Shown piece by piece: positions 38,320 to 52,200 of a DNA stretch of 64,000 nt; within the stretch, counting starts at the first letter, position 1, and every line of letters starts with the position of its first letter. The stretch comes from Coriaria nepalensis (taxonomy: Eukaryota; Streptophyta; Magnoliopsida; Cucurbitales; Coriariaceae), in NCBI GenBank assembly GCA_027186245.1, contig CP114481.1, forward strand, positions 25,203,501 through 25,267,500. Direction: 5' to 3'. A program made the translations under genes and the position numbers. The notes beneath the pieces are model-generated. The model was not told the DNA's origin. It did no database searches and saw only the letters and a list, made by a program, of their open reading frames with translations.

Positions 38320-41300
38320 GACGTAATAATATGACTTTAAGGCTAAAAAAATGCATAGTTGCCTTCAATACGTCAATTGCAAGTTATGAATGAAAGTCGT
38401 TTCTTAAATGCACAAATAGAATTGGTTCGAAGTGCTTTCAAACAATTTAATGATAAGAAAAGACAGAATGATATTCTTTTTAAGGCTAAAATAATGCATT
38501 GTTGTCTTCAATAGATTAATTGCTAGTTATGTAAGAAAATCATGTTTGAAGGGCGGAAATAGAATTCGTTCAACTTAATTTAGAAAGATTTAATGACTGG
38601 ATGAGACTCAATGACATGACTTTAAGGCTAAACAAATGCATTGTTGCCTTCAATAGATTAACTGAAAGTTATGCACGAAAGTCATGTTTAATGGCCGAAT
38701 TTGATTCGGAGTTATTTAGAATGATTTAATGACTAAAAGAGACGTAATAATATGACTTTAAGGCTAAAAAAATGCATAGTTGCCTTCCTTAGATCAATTG
38801 CAACTTATGCATGAAAGTCGTTTCTTAAATGCACAAATAGAATTGGTTCGAAGTGCTTTCAAACAATTTAATGATATGAAAAGACAGAATGATATTCTTT
38901 TTAAGGCTAAAATAATGCATTGTTGTCTTCAATAGATTAATTGCTAGTTATGTAAGAAAATCATGTTTGAAGGGCGGAAATAGAATTCGTTCAACTTAAT
39001 TTAGAAAGATTTAATGACTGGATGAGACTCAATGACATGACTTTAAGGCTAAAGAAATGCATTGTTGCCTTCAATAGATTAACTGAAAGTTATGCACGAA
39101 AGTCATGTTTAAAGGCCGAATTTGATTCGAAGTTATTTAGAATGATTTAATGACTAAAAGAGACGTAATAATATGACTTTAAGGCTAAAAAAATGCATAG
39201 TTGCCTTCATTAGATCAATTGCAACTTATGCATGAAAGTCGTGCCTTAAATGCAAAAATAGAATTGGTTCGAAGTGCTTTCAAACAATTTAATGATATGA
39301 AAAGATTGAATGATATACTTTTTAAAGCTAAAATAATGCATTGTTGTCGTCAATAAATTGATTGCTACCTATGTAAGAAAATCATGTTTGAAGGGCGGAA
39401 ATAGAATTCGTTGAACTTAATTTAGAATGATTTAATGACTGGATGAGACTCAATGACATGACTTTAAGGCTAAACAAATGCATTGTCGCCTTCAATAGAT
39501 TAACTGCAAGTTATGCACGAAAGTCATGTTTAAAGGCCGAATTTCATTCGAAGTTATTTAGAATGATTTAATGACTAAAAGAGACATAATAATATGACTT
39601 TAAGGCTAAAAAAATGCATAGTTGCCTTCAATACGTCAATTGCAAGTTATGAATGAAAGTCGTTTCTTAAATGCACAAATAGAATCGGTTCGAAGTGCTT
39701 TCAAACAATTTAATGATAAGAAAAGACAGAATGATATTCTTTTTAAGGCTAAAATAATGCATTGTTGTCTTCAATAGATTAATTGCTAGTTATGTAAGAA
39801 AATCATGTTTGAAGGGCGGAAATAGAATTCGTTCAACTTAATTTAGAAAGATTTAATGACTGGATGAGACTCAATGACATGACTTTAAGGCTAAACAAAT
39901 GCATTGTTGCCTTCAATAGATTAACTGAAAGTTATGCACGAAAGTCATGTTTAAAGGCCGAATTTGATTCGAAGTTATTTAGAATGATTTAATGACTAAA
40001 AGAGACGTAATAATATGACTTTAAGGCTAAAAAAATGCATAGTTGCCTTCATTAGATCAATTGCAACTTATGCATGAAAGTCGTGCCTTAAATGCAAAAA
40101 TAGAATTGGTTCGAAGTGCTTTTAAACAATTTAATGATATGAAAAGATTGAATGATATACTTTTTAAAGCTAAAATAATGCATTGTTGTCGTCAATAAAT
40201 TAATTGCTACCTATGTGAGAAAATCATGTTTGAAGGGCGGAAATAGAATTCGTTGAACTTAATTTAGAATGATTTAATGACTGGATGAGACTCAATGACA
40301 TGACTTTAAGGCTAAACAAATGCATTGTTCCCTTCAATAGATTAACTGCAAGTTATGCACAATAGTCATGTTTAAAGGCCGAATTTCGTTCGAAGTAATT
40401 TACAATGATTTAATGACTAAAGGAGACGCAATAATATGATTTTAAGGCTAAAAAAATTGATAGTTGCCTTCAATAGATCAATTGCAACTTGTGCATAAAA
40501 GTCGTGCCTGAAATGCAAAAATAGAATTTGTTCGAAGTGCTTTCAAACAATTTAATGATATGAAAAGATTGAATGATATACTTTTTAAGGCTAAAATAAT
40601 GTATTGTTGTCTTCAATAGATTAATTGGTAGTTATGTAAGGAAATCATTTTTGAAGGGCGAAAATCGAATTCGTTGAACTTAATTTAGAATGATTTAATG
40701 ACTGGATGAGACTCAATGACATGACTTTAAGGCTAAACAAATGCATTGTTGCCTTCAATAGATTAACTGCAAGTTATGCACGAAAGTAATGTTTAAAGGC
40801 CGAATTTCATTCGAAGTTATTTAGAATGATTTAATGAGTAAAAGAGACGTAATAATATGACTTTAAGGCTAAAAAAATGCGTAGTTGCCTTCAATAGATC
40901 AATTGCAACTTATGCATGAACGTCGTGTCTTAAATGCAAAAAAAAAATTTGTTCGAAGTGCTTTTAAACAATTTAATGATATGAAAAGACTGAATGATAT
41001 TCTTTTTAAGGCTAAAATAATGCATTGTTGTCTTCAATAGATTAATTGCTAGTTATGTAAGAAAATCATGTTTGAAGGGCGGAAATAGAATTCGTTCAAC
41101 TTAATTTAGAAAGATTTAATGACTGGATGAGACTCAATGACATGACTTTAAGGCTAAACAAATGCATTGTTGTCTTCAATAGATTAACTGAAAGTTATGC
41201 ACGAAAGTCATGTTTAAAGGCCGAATTTGATTCGAAGTTATTTAGAATGATTTAATGACTTAAAGAGACGTAATAATATGACTTTAAGGATAAAAAAATA

Positions 41301-41356
41301 CATAGTTGCCTTCAATAGATCAATTGCAACTTGTGCATGAAAGTCGTGCCTTAAAA
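38320..41356 (+). repeat. Mixed X, Y, U and V units
   Basis: Units at 38320, 38741, 39162, 39583, 40004, 40425, 40846 and 41267 mix families without a clear period. The unit at 38741 is a hybrid: its first half is Y-like (CTTAGATCAATTGC, TTATGCATG) and then X-like (TCGTTTCTTAAATGCAC), returning to ATATGAAAAGACAG. The unit at 40846 has an A9 run (40937-40945) where relatives have AAAAAAAG. No other feature is seen. Confidence 0.7.
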
Positions 41357-42198
41357 GCAAAAATAGAATTTGTTCGAAGTGCATTCAAACAATTTAATGA
41401 TATGAAAAGACTGAATGATATACTTTTGAAAGCTAAAATAATGCATTGTTGTCGTCAATAAATTAATAGCAAGTTATGTAAGTAAATCATGTTTGAAGGG
41501 CGAAAATAGAATTCGTTCAACTTAATTTATAATGATTTAATGACTGGATCAGACTCAATGACATGACTTTAAGGCTAAACAAATGCATTGTTGCCTTCAA
41601 TAGATTAACTGCAAGTTATGCACGAAAGTCATGTTTAAAGGCCGAATTTCATTCGAAATTATTTAGAATGATTTAATGACTAAAAGAGACGTAATAATAT
41701 GACTTTAAGGCTAAAAAAATGCAAAGTTGCCTTCAATACGTCAATTGCAAGTTATGAATGAAAGTCGTTTCTTAAATGCAAAAATAGAATTTGTTCGAAG
41801 TGCATTCAAACAATTTAATGATATGAAAAGACTGAATGATATACTTTTGAAAGCTAAAATAATGCATTGTTGTCGTCAATAAATTAATAGCAAGTTATGT
41901 AAGTAAATCATGTTTGAAGGGCGAAAATAGAATTCGTTCAACTTAATTTATAATGATTTAATGACTGGATCAGACTCAATGACATGACTTTAAGGCTAAA
42001 CAAATGCATTGTTGCCTTCAATAGATTAACTGCAAGTTATGCACGAAAGTCATGTTTAAAGGCCGAATTTCATTCGAAATTATTTAGAATGATTTAATGA
42101 CTAAAAGAGACGTAATAATATGACTTTAAGGCTAAAAAAATGCCAAGTTGCCTTCAATACGTCAATTGCAAGTTATGAATGAAAGTCGTTTCTTAAAT
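41357..42198 (+). repeat. Single-unit tandem duplication (421 bp, two copies)
   Basis: Consecutive units share bases I do not see together elsewhere: TATGTAAGTAAATC, CATTCGAAATTATTT and a changed GCATAG word after the A run (GCAAAG, then GCCAAG). The second copy joins an X front (AATACGTCAATTGC, TCGTTTCTTAAATGC) to a Z body (AATTTGTTCGAAGTGCATT) at about 41777-41795, the junction expected from a one-unit misaligned exchange. It is the youngest simple tandem step I can place. Confidence 0.78.
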
Positions 42199-42950
42199 GC
42201 ACAAATAGATTTGGTTCGAAGTGCTTTCAAACAATTTAATGATAAGAAAAGACAGAATGATATTCTTTTTAAGGCTAAAATAATGCATTGTTGTCTTCAA
42301 TAGATTAATTGCTAGTTATGTAAGAAAATCATGTTTGAAGGGCGAAAATAGAATTCGTTCAACTTAATTTAGAAAGATTTAATGACCGGATGAGACTCAA
42401 TGACATGACTTTAAGGCTAAACAAATGCATTGTTGCCTTCAATAGATTAACTGCAAGTTATGCACGAAAGTCATGTTTAAAGGCCGAATTTCATTCGAAG
42501 TTATTTAGAATGATTTAATGACTAAAAGAGACGTAATAATATGACTTTAAGGCTAAAAAAATGCATAGTTGCCTTCAATACGTCAATTGCAAGTTATGAA
42601 TGAAAGTCGTTTCTTAAATGCACAAATAGAATTGGTTCGAAGTGCTTTCAAACAATTTAATGATAAGAAAAGACAGAATGATATTCTTTTTAAGGCTAAA
42701 ATAATGCATTGTTGTCTTCAATAGATTAATTGCTAGTTATGTAAGAAAATCATGTTTGAAGGGCGGAAATAGAATTCGTTCAACTTAATTTAGAAAGATT
42801 TAATGACTGGATGACACTCAATGACATGACTTTAAGGCTAAAGAAATGCATTGTTGCCTTCAATAGATTAACTGAAAGTTATGCACGAAAGTCATGTTTA
42901 AAGGCCGAATTTGATTCGAAGTTATTTAGAATGATTTAATGACTAAAAGA

Positions 42951-45900
42951 GACGTAATAATATGACTTTAAGGCTAAAAAAATGCAAAGTTGCCTTCAAT
43001 ACGTCAATTGCAAGTTATGAATGAAAGTCGTTTCTTAAATGCACAAATAGATTTGGTTCGAAGTGCTTTCAAACAATTTAATGATAAGAAAAGACAGAAT
43101 GATATTCTTTTTAAGGCTAAAATAATGCATTGTTGTCTTCAATAGATTAATTGCTAGTTATGTAAGAAAATCATGTTTGAAGGGCGAAAATAGAATTCGT
43201 TCAACTTAATTTAGAAAGATTTAATGACCGGATGAGACTCAATGACATGACTTTAAGGCTAAACAAATGCATTGTTGCCTTCAATAGATTAACTGCAAGT
43301 TATGCACGAAAGTCATGTTTAAAGGCCGAATTTCATTCGAAGTTATTTAGAATGATTTAATGACTAAAAGAGACGTAATAATATGACTTTAAGGCTAAAA
43401 AAATGCATAGTTGCATTCAATACGTCAATTGCAAGTTATGAATGAAAGTCGTTTCTTAAATGCACAAATAGAATTGGTTCGAAGTGCTTTCAAACAATTT
43501 AATGATAAGAAAAGACAGAATGATATTCTTTTTAAGGCTAAAATAATGCATTGTTGTCTTCAATAGATTAATTGCTAGTTATGTAAGAAAATCATGTTTG
43601 AAGGGCGGAAATAGAATTCGTTCAACTTAATTTAGAAAGATTTAATGACTGGATGAGACTCAATGACATGACTTTAAGGCTAAAGAAATGCATTGTTGCC
43701 TTCAATAGATTAACTGAAAGTTATGCACGAAAGTCATGTTTAAAGGCCGAATTTGATTCGAAGTTATTTAGAATGATTTAATGACTAAAAGAGACGTAAT
43801 AATATGACTTTAAGGCTAAAAAAATGCATAGTTGCCTTCATTAGATCAATTGCAACTTATGCATGAAAGTCGTGCCTTAAATGCAAAAATAGAATTGGTT
43901 CGAAGTGCTTTTAAACAATTTAATGATATGAAAAGATTGAATGATATACTTTTTAAAGCTAAAATAATGCATTGTTGTCGTCAATAAATTGATTGCTACC
44001 TATGTATGAAAATCATGTTTGAAGGGCGGAAATAGAATTCGTTGAACTTAATTTAGAATGATTTAATGACTGGATGAGACTCAATGACATGACTTTAAGG
44101 CTAAACAAATGCATTGTCGCCTTCAATAGATTAACTGCAAGTTATGCACGAAAGTCATGTTTAAAGGCCGAATTTCATTCGAAGTTATTTAGAATGATTT
44201 AATGACTAAAAGAGACGTAATAATATGACTTTAAGGCTAAAAAAATGCATAGTTGCCTTCAATACGTCAATTGCAAGTTATGAATGAAAGTCGTTTCTTA
44301 AATGCACAAATAGAATTGGTTCGAAGTGCTTTCAAACAATTTAATGATAAGAAAAGACAGAATGATATTCTTTTTAAGGCTAAAATAATGCATTGTTGTC
44401 TTCAATAGATTAATTGCTAGTTATGTAAGAAAATCATGTTTGAAGGGCGGAAATAGAATTCATTCAACTTAATTTAGAAAGATTTAATGACTGGATGAGA
44501 CTCAATGACATGACTTTAAGGCTAAAGAAATGCATTGTTGCCTTCAATAGATTAACTGAAAGTTATGCACGAAAGTCATGTTTAAAGGCCGAATTTCATT
44601 CGAAATTATTTAGAATGATTTAATGACTAAAAGAGACGTAATAATATGACTTTAAGGCTAAAAAAATGCCAAGTTGCCTTCAATACGTCAATTGCAAGTT
44701 ATGAATGAAAGTCGTTTCTTAAATGCACAAATAGATTTGGTTCGAAGTGCTTTCAAACAATTTAATGATAAGAAAAGACAGAATGATATTCTTTTTAAGG
44801 CTAAAATAATGCATTGTTGTCTTCAATAGATTAATTGCTAGTTATGTAAGAAAATCATGTTTGAAGGGCGAAAATAGAATTCGTTCAACTTAATTTAGAA
44901 AGAGTTAATGACCGGATGAGACTCAATGACATGACTTTAAGGCTAAACAAATGCATTGTTGCCTTCAATAGATTAACTGCAAGTTATGCACGAAAGTCAT
45001 GTTTAAAGGCCGAATTTCATTCGAAGTTATTTAGAATGATTTAATGACTAAAAGAGACGTAATAATATGACTTTAAGGCTAAAAAAATGCATAGTTGCCT
45101 TCAATACGTCAATTGCAAGTTATGAATGAAAGTCGTTTCTTAAATGCACAAATAGAATTGGTTCGAAGTGCTTTCAAACATTTTAATGATAAGAAAAGAC
45201 AGAATGATATTCTTTTTAAGGCTAAAATAATGCATTGTTGTCTTCAATAGATTAATTGCTAGTTATGTAAGAAAATCATGTTTGAAGGGCGGAAATAGAA
45301 TTCGTTCAACTTAATTTAGAAAGATTTAATGACTGGATGAGACTCAATGACATGACTTTAAGGCTAAAGAAATGCATTGTTGCCTTCAATAGATTAACTG
45401 AAAGTTATGCACGAAAGTCATGTTTAAAGGCCGAATTTGATTCGAAGTTATTTAGAATGATTTAATGACTAAAAGAGACGTAATAATATGACTTTAAGGC
45501 TAAAAAAATGCATAGTTGCCTTCATTAGATCAATTGCAACTTATGCATGAAAGTCGTGCCTTAAATGCAAAAATAGAATTGGTTCGAAGTGCTTTCAAAC
45601 AATTTAATGATATGAAAAGACTGAATGATATACTTTTTAAAGCTAAAATAATGCATTGTTGTCTTCAATAGATTAATTGGTAGTTATGTAAGAAAATCAT
45701 GTTTGAAGGGCGAAAATAGAATTCGTTCAACTTAATTTAGAATGATTTAATGACTAGATGAGACTCAATGACATGACTTTAAGGCTAAACAAATGCATTG
45801 TCGCCTTCAATAGATTAACTGCAAGTTATGCACGAAAGTCATGTTTAAAGGCCGAATTTCATTCGAAGTTATTTAGAATGATTTAATGACTAAAAGAGAC

Positions 45901-48900
45901 GTAATAATATGACTTTAAGGCTAAAAAAATGCATAGTTGCCTTCAATACGTCAATTGCAAGTTATGAATGAAAGTCGTTTCTTAAATGCACAAATAGAAT
46001 TGGTTCGAAGTGCTTTCAAACAATTTAATGATAAGAAAAGACAGAATGATATTCTTTTTAAGGCTAAAATAATGCATTGTTGTCTTCAATAGATTAATTG
46101 CTAGTTATGTAAGAAAATCATGTTTGAAGGGCGGAAATAGAATTCATTCAACTTAATTTAGAAAGATTTAATGACTGGATGAGACTCAATGACATGACTT
46201 TAAGGCTAAAGAAATGCATTGTTGCCTTCAATAGATTAACTGAAAGTTATGCACGAAAGTCATGTTTAAAGGCCGAATTTGATTCGAAGTTATTTAGAAT
46301 GATTTAATGACTAAAAGAGACGTAATAATATGACTTTAAGGCTAAAAAAATGCAAAGTTGCCTTCAATACGTCAATTGCAAGTTATGAATGAAAGTCGTT
46401 TCTTAAATGCACAAATAGATTTGGTTCGAAGTGCTTTCAAACAATTTAATGATAAGAAAAGACAGAATGATATTCTTTTTAAGGCTAAAATAATGCATTG
46501 TTGTCTTCAATAGATTAATTGCTAGTTATGTAAGAAAATCATGTTTGAAGGGCGAAAATAGAATTCGTTCAACTTAATTTAGAAAGATTTAATGACCGGA
46601 TGAGACTCAATGACATGACTTTAAGGCTAAACAAATGCATTGTTGCCTTCAATAGATTAACTGCAAGTTATGCACGAAAGTCATGTTTAAAGGCCGAATT
46701 TCATTCGAAGTTATTTAGAATGATTTAATGACTAAAAGAGACGTAATAATATGACTTTAAGGCTAAAAAAATGCATAGTTGCCTTCAATACGTCAATTGC
46801 AAGTTATGAATGAAAGTCGTTTCTTAAATGCACAAATAGAATTGGTTCGAAGTGCTTTCAAACATTTTAATGATAAGAAAAGACAGAATGATATTCTTTT
46901 TAAGGCTAAAATAATGCATTGTTGTCTTCAATAGATTAATTGCTAGTTATGTAAGAAAATCATGTTTGAAGGGCGGAAATAGAATTCGTTCAACTTAATT
47001 TAGAAAGATTTAATGACTGGATGAGACTCAATGACATGACTTTAAGGCTAAAGAAATGCATTGTTGCCTTCAATAGATTAACTGAAAGTTATGCACGAAA
47101 GTCATGTTTAAAGGCCGAATTTGATTCGAAGTTATTTAGAATGATTTAATGGCTAAAAGAGACGTAATAATATGACTTTAAGGCTAAAAAAATGCATAGT
47201 TGCCTTCATTAGATCAATTGCAACTTATGCATGAAAGTCGTGCCTTAAATGCAAAAATAGAATTGGTTCGAAGTGCTTTCAAACAATTTAATGATATGAA
47301 AAGACTGAATGATATACTTTTTAAAGCTAAAATAATGCATTGTTGTCTTCAATAGATTAATTGGTAGTTATGTAAGAAAATCATGTTTGAAGGGCGAAAA
47401 TAGAATTCGTTCAACTTAATTTAGAATGATTTAATGACTAGATGAGACTCAATGACATGACTTTAAGGCTAAACAAATGCATTGTCGCCTTCAATAGATT
47501 AACTGCAAGTTATGCACGAAAGTCATGTTTAAAGGCCGAATTTCATTCGAAGTTATTTAGAATGATTTAATGACTAAAAGAGACGTAATAATATGACTTT
47601 AAGGCTAAAAAAATGCATAGTTGCCTTCAATACGTCAATTGCAAGTTATGAATGAAAGTCGTTTCTTAAATGCACAAATAGAATTGGTTCGAAGTGCTTT
47701 CAAACAATTTAATGATAAGAAAAGACAGAATGATATTCTTTTTAAGGCTAAAATAATGCATTGTTGTCTTCAATAGATTAATTGCTAGTTATGTAAGAAA
47801 ATCATGTTTGAAGGGCGGAAATAGAATTCATTCAACTTAATTTAGAAAGATTTAATGACTGGATGAGACTCAATGACATGACTTTAAGGCTAAAGAAATG
47901 CATTGTTGCCTTCAATAGATTAACTGAAAGTTATGCACGAAAGTCATGTTTAAAGGCCGAATTTGATTCGAAGTTATTTAGAATGATTTAATGACTAAAA
48001 GAGACGTAATAATATGACTTTAAGGCTAAAAAAATGCAAAGTTGCCTTCAATACGTCAATTGCAAGTTATGAATGAAAGTCGTTTCTTAAATGCACAAAT
48101 AGATTTGGTTCGAAGTGCTTTCAAACAATTTAATGATAAGAAAAGACAGAATGATATTCTTTTTAAGGCTAAAATAATGCATTGTTGTCTTCAATAGATT
48201 AATTGCTAGTTATGTAAGAAAATCATGTTTGAAGGGCGAAAATAGAATTCGTTCAACTTAATTTAGAAAGATTTAATGACCGGATGAGACTCAATGACAT
48301 GACTTTAAGGCTAAACAAATGCATTGTTGCCTTCAATAGATTAACTGCAAGTTATGCACGAAAGTCATGTTTAAAGGCCGAATTTCATTCGAAGTTATTT
48401 AGAATGATTTAATGACTAAAAGAGACGTAATAATATGACTTTAAGGCTAAAAAAATGCATAGTTGCCTTCAATACGTCAATTGCAAGTTATGAATGAAAG
48501 TCGTTTCTTAAATGCACAAATAGAATTGGTTCGAAGTGCTTTCAAACATTTTAATGATAAGAAAAGACAGAATGATATTCTTTTTAAGGCTAAAATAATG
48601 CATTGTTGTCTTCAATAGATTAATTGCTAGTTATGTAAGAAAATCATGTTTGAAGGGCGGAAATAGAATTCGTTCAACTTAATTTAGAAAGATTTAATGA
48701 CTGGATGAGACTCAATGACATGACTTTAAGGCTAAAGAAATGCATTGTTGCCTTCAATAGATTAACTGAAAGTTATGCACGAAAGTCATGTTTAAAGGCC
48801 GAATTTGATTCGAAGTTATTTAGAATGATTTAATGACTAAAAGAGACGTAATAATATGACTTTAAGGCTAAAAAAATGCATAGTTGCCTTCATTAGATCA

Positions 48901-49265
48901 ATTGCAACTTATGCATGAAAGTCGTGCCTTAAATGCAAAAATAGAATTGGTTCGAAGTGCTTTTAAACAATTTAATGATATGAAAAGATTGAATGATATA
49001 CTTTTTAAAGCTAAAATAATGCATTGTTGTCGTCAATAAATTAATTGCTACCTATGTAAGAAAATCATGTTTGAAGGGCGGAAATAGAATTCGTTGAACT
49101 TAATTTAGAATGATTTAATGACTGGATGAGACTCAATGACATGACTTTAAGGCTAAACAAATGCATTGTCGCCTTCAATAGATTAACTGCAAGTTATGCA
49201 CGAAAGTCATGTTTAAAGGCCGAATTTCGTTCGAAGTAATTTACAATGATTTAATGACTAAAGGA
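42951..49265 (+). repeat. Four-unit higher-order repeat, 1684 bp, nearly four copies
   Basis: Units 102-105, 106-109, 110-113 and 114-116 repeat the order X with GATTTGGTTCG, X, Y, X. The variant ACATTTTAATG starts at 45178, 46862 and 48546, exactly 1684 bp apart. GAATTCATTCAAC recurs in the fourth member (about 44458, 46142, 47826), and GGCTAAAGAAATGC follows in C. The third member alternates: the TTTTAAAC, AGATTG type in units 104 and 116, but the TTTCAAAC, AGACTG, GACTAGATGAG type in 108 and 112. One member was therefore replaced in two copies without disturbing its neighbours. Units 100-101 are a two-unit relative just upstream. Confidence 0.9.
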
Positions 49266-52200
49266 GACGCAATAATATGATTTTAAGGCAAAAAAAATGG
49301 ATAGTTGCCTTCAATAGATCAATTGCAACTTGTGCATGAAAGTCGTGCCTTAAATGCAAAAATAGAATTTGTTCGAAGTGCTTTCAAACAATTTAATGAT
49401 ATGAAAAGATTGAATGATATACTTTTTAAGGCTAAAATAATGTATTGTTGTCTTCAATAGATTAATTGGTAGTTATGTAAGGAAATCATGTTTGAAGGGC
49501 GAAAATAGAATTCGTTCAACTTAATTTAGAATGATTTAATGACTGGATGAGACTCAATGACATGACTTTAAGGCTAAACAAATGCATTGTTGCCTTCAAT
49601 AGATTAACTGCAAGTTATGCACGAAAGTCATGTTTAAAGGCCGAATTTCATTCGAAGTTATTTAGAATGATTTAATGAGTAAAAGAGACGTAATAATATG
49701 ACTTTAAGGCTGAAAAAGTGCGTAGTTGCCTTCAATAGATCAATTGCAACTTATGCATGAACGTCTTGTCTTAAATGCAAAAATAGAATTGGTTCGAAGT
49801 GCTTTCAAACAATTTAATGATATGAAAAGACTGAATGATATACTTTTTAAAGCTAAAATAATGCATTGTTGTCTTCAATAGATTAATTGCTACCTATGTA
49901 AGAAAATCATGTTTGAAGGGCGGAAATAGAATTCGTTGAACTTAATTTAGATTGATTTAATGACGGGATGAGACTCAATGACATGACTCTAAGGCTAAAC
50001 AAATGCATTGTTGCCTTCAATAGATTAACTGCAAGTTATGCACGAAAGTCATGTTTAAAGGCCGAATTTGATTCGAAGTTATTTAGAATGATTTAATGAC
50101 TAAAAGAGACGTAATAATATGACTTTAAGGCTAAAAAAATGCATAGTTGCCTTCATTAGATCAATTGCAACTTATGCATGAAAGTCGTGCCTTAAATGCA
50201 AAAATAGAATTGGTTCGAAGTGCTTTCAAACAATTTAATGATATGAATAGACTGAATGATATACTTTTTAAAGCTAAAATAATGCATTGTTGTCTTCAAT
50301 AGATTAATTGGTAGTTATGTAAGAAAATCATGTTTGAAGGGCGAAAATAGAATTCGTTCAACTTAATTTAGAATGATTTAATGACTAGATGAGACTCAAT
50401 GACATGACTTTAAGGCTAAACAAATGCATTTTTTCCTTCAATAGATTAACTGCAAGTTATGCACGAAAGTCATGTTTAAAGGCCGAATTTCATTCGAAGT
50501 TATTTAGAATGATTTAATGACTAAAAGAGACGTAATAATATGACTTTAAGGCTAAAAAAATGCATAGTTGCCTTCAATACGTCAATTGCAAGTTATGAAT
50601 GAAAGTCGTTTCTTAAATGCACAAATAGAATTGGTTCGAAGTGCTTTCAAACATTTTAATGATAAGAAAAGACAGAATGATATTCTTTTTAAGGCTAAAA
50701 TAATGCATTGTTGTCTTCAATAGATTAATTGCTAGTTATGTAAGAAAATCATGTTTGAAGGGCGGAAATAGAATTCGTTCAACTTAATTTAGAAAGATTT
50801 AATGACTGGATGAGACTCAATGACATGACTTTAAGGCTAAAGAAATGCATTGTTGCCTTCAATAGATTAACTGCAAGTTATGCACGAAAGTCATGTTTAA
50901 AGGCCGAATTTGATTCGAAGTTATTTAGAATGATTTAATGACTAAAAGAGACGTAATAATATGACTTTAAGGCTAAAAAAATGCATAGTTGCCTTCATTA
51001 GATCAATTGCAACTTATGCATGAAAGTCGTGCCTTAAATGCAAAAATAGAATTGGTTCGAAGTGCTTTCAAACAATTTAATGATATGAAAAGACTGAATG
51101 ATATACTTTTTAAAGCTAAAATAATGCATTGTTGTCTTCAATAGATTAATTGGTAGTTATGTAAGAAAATCATGTTTGAAGGGCGAAAATAGAATTCTTT
51201 CAACTTAATTTAGAATGATTTAATGACTGGATGAGACTCAATGACATGACTTTAAGGCTAAACAAATGCATTGTTGCCTTCAATAGATTAACTGAAAGTT
51301 ATGCACGAAAGTCATGTTTAAAGGCCGAATTTGATTCGAAGTTATTTAGAATGATTTAATGACTAAAAGAGACGTAATAATATGACTTTAAGGCTAAAAA
51401 AATGCATAGTTGCCTTCAATACGTCAATTGCAAGTTATGAATGAAAGTCGTTTCTTAAATGCACAAATAGAATTGGTTCGAAGTGCTTTTAAACAATTTA
51501 ATGATATGAAAAGATTGAATGATATACTTTTTAAAGCTAAGATAATGCATTGTTGTCGTCAATAAATTAATTGCTACCTATGTAAGAAAATCATGTTTGA
51601 AGGGCGGAAATAGAATTCGTTGAACTTAATTTAGAATGATTTAATGACTGGATGAGACTCAATGACCTGACTTTAAGGCTAAACAAATGCATTGTCGCCT
51701 TCAATAGATTAACTGCAAGTTATGCACGAAAGTCATGTTTAAAGGCCGAATTTCGTTCGAAGTAATTTACAATGATTTAATGACTAAAGGAGACGCAATA
51801 ATATGATTTTAAGGCTAAAAAAATGGATAGTTGCCTTCAATAGATCAATTGCAACTTGTGCATGAAAGTCGTGCCTTAAATGCAAAAAAAGAATTTGTTC
51901 GAAGTGCTTTCAAACAATTTAATGATATGAAAAGACTGAATGATATACTTTTTAAAGCGAAAATAATGCATTGTTGTCTTCAATAGATTAATTGGTAGTT
52001 ATGTAAGAAAATCATGTTTGAAGGGCGAAAATAGAATTCGTTCAACTTAATTTAGAATGATTTAATGACTAGATGAGACTCAATGACATGACTTTAAGGC
52101 TAAACAAATGCATTTTTTCCTTCAATAGATTAACTGCAAGTTATGCACGAAAGTCATGTTTAAAGGCCGAATTTCGTTCGAAGTAATTTACAATGATTTA

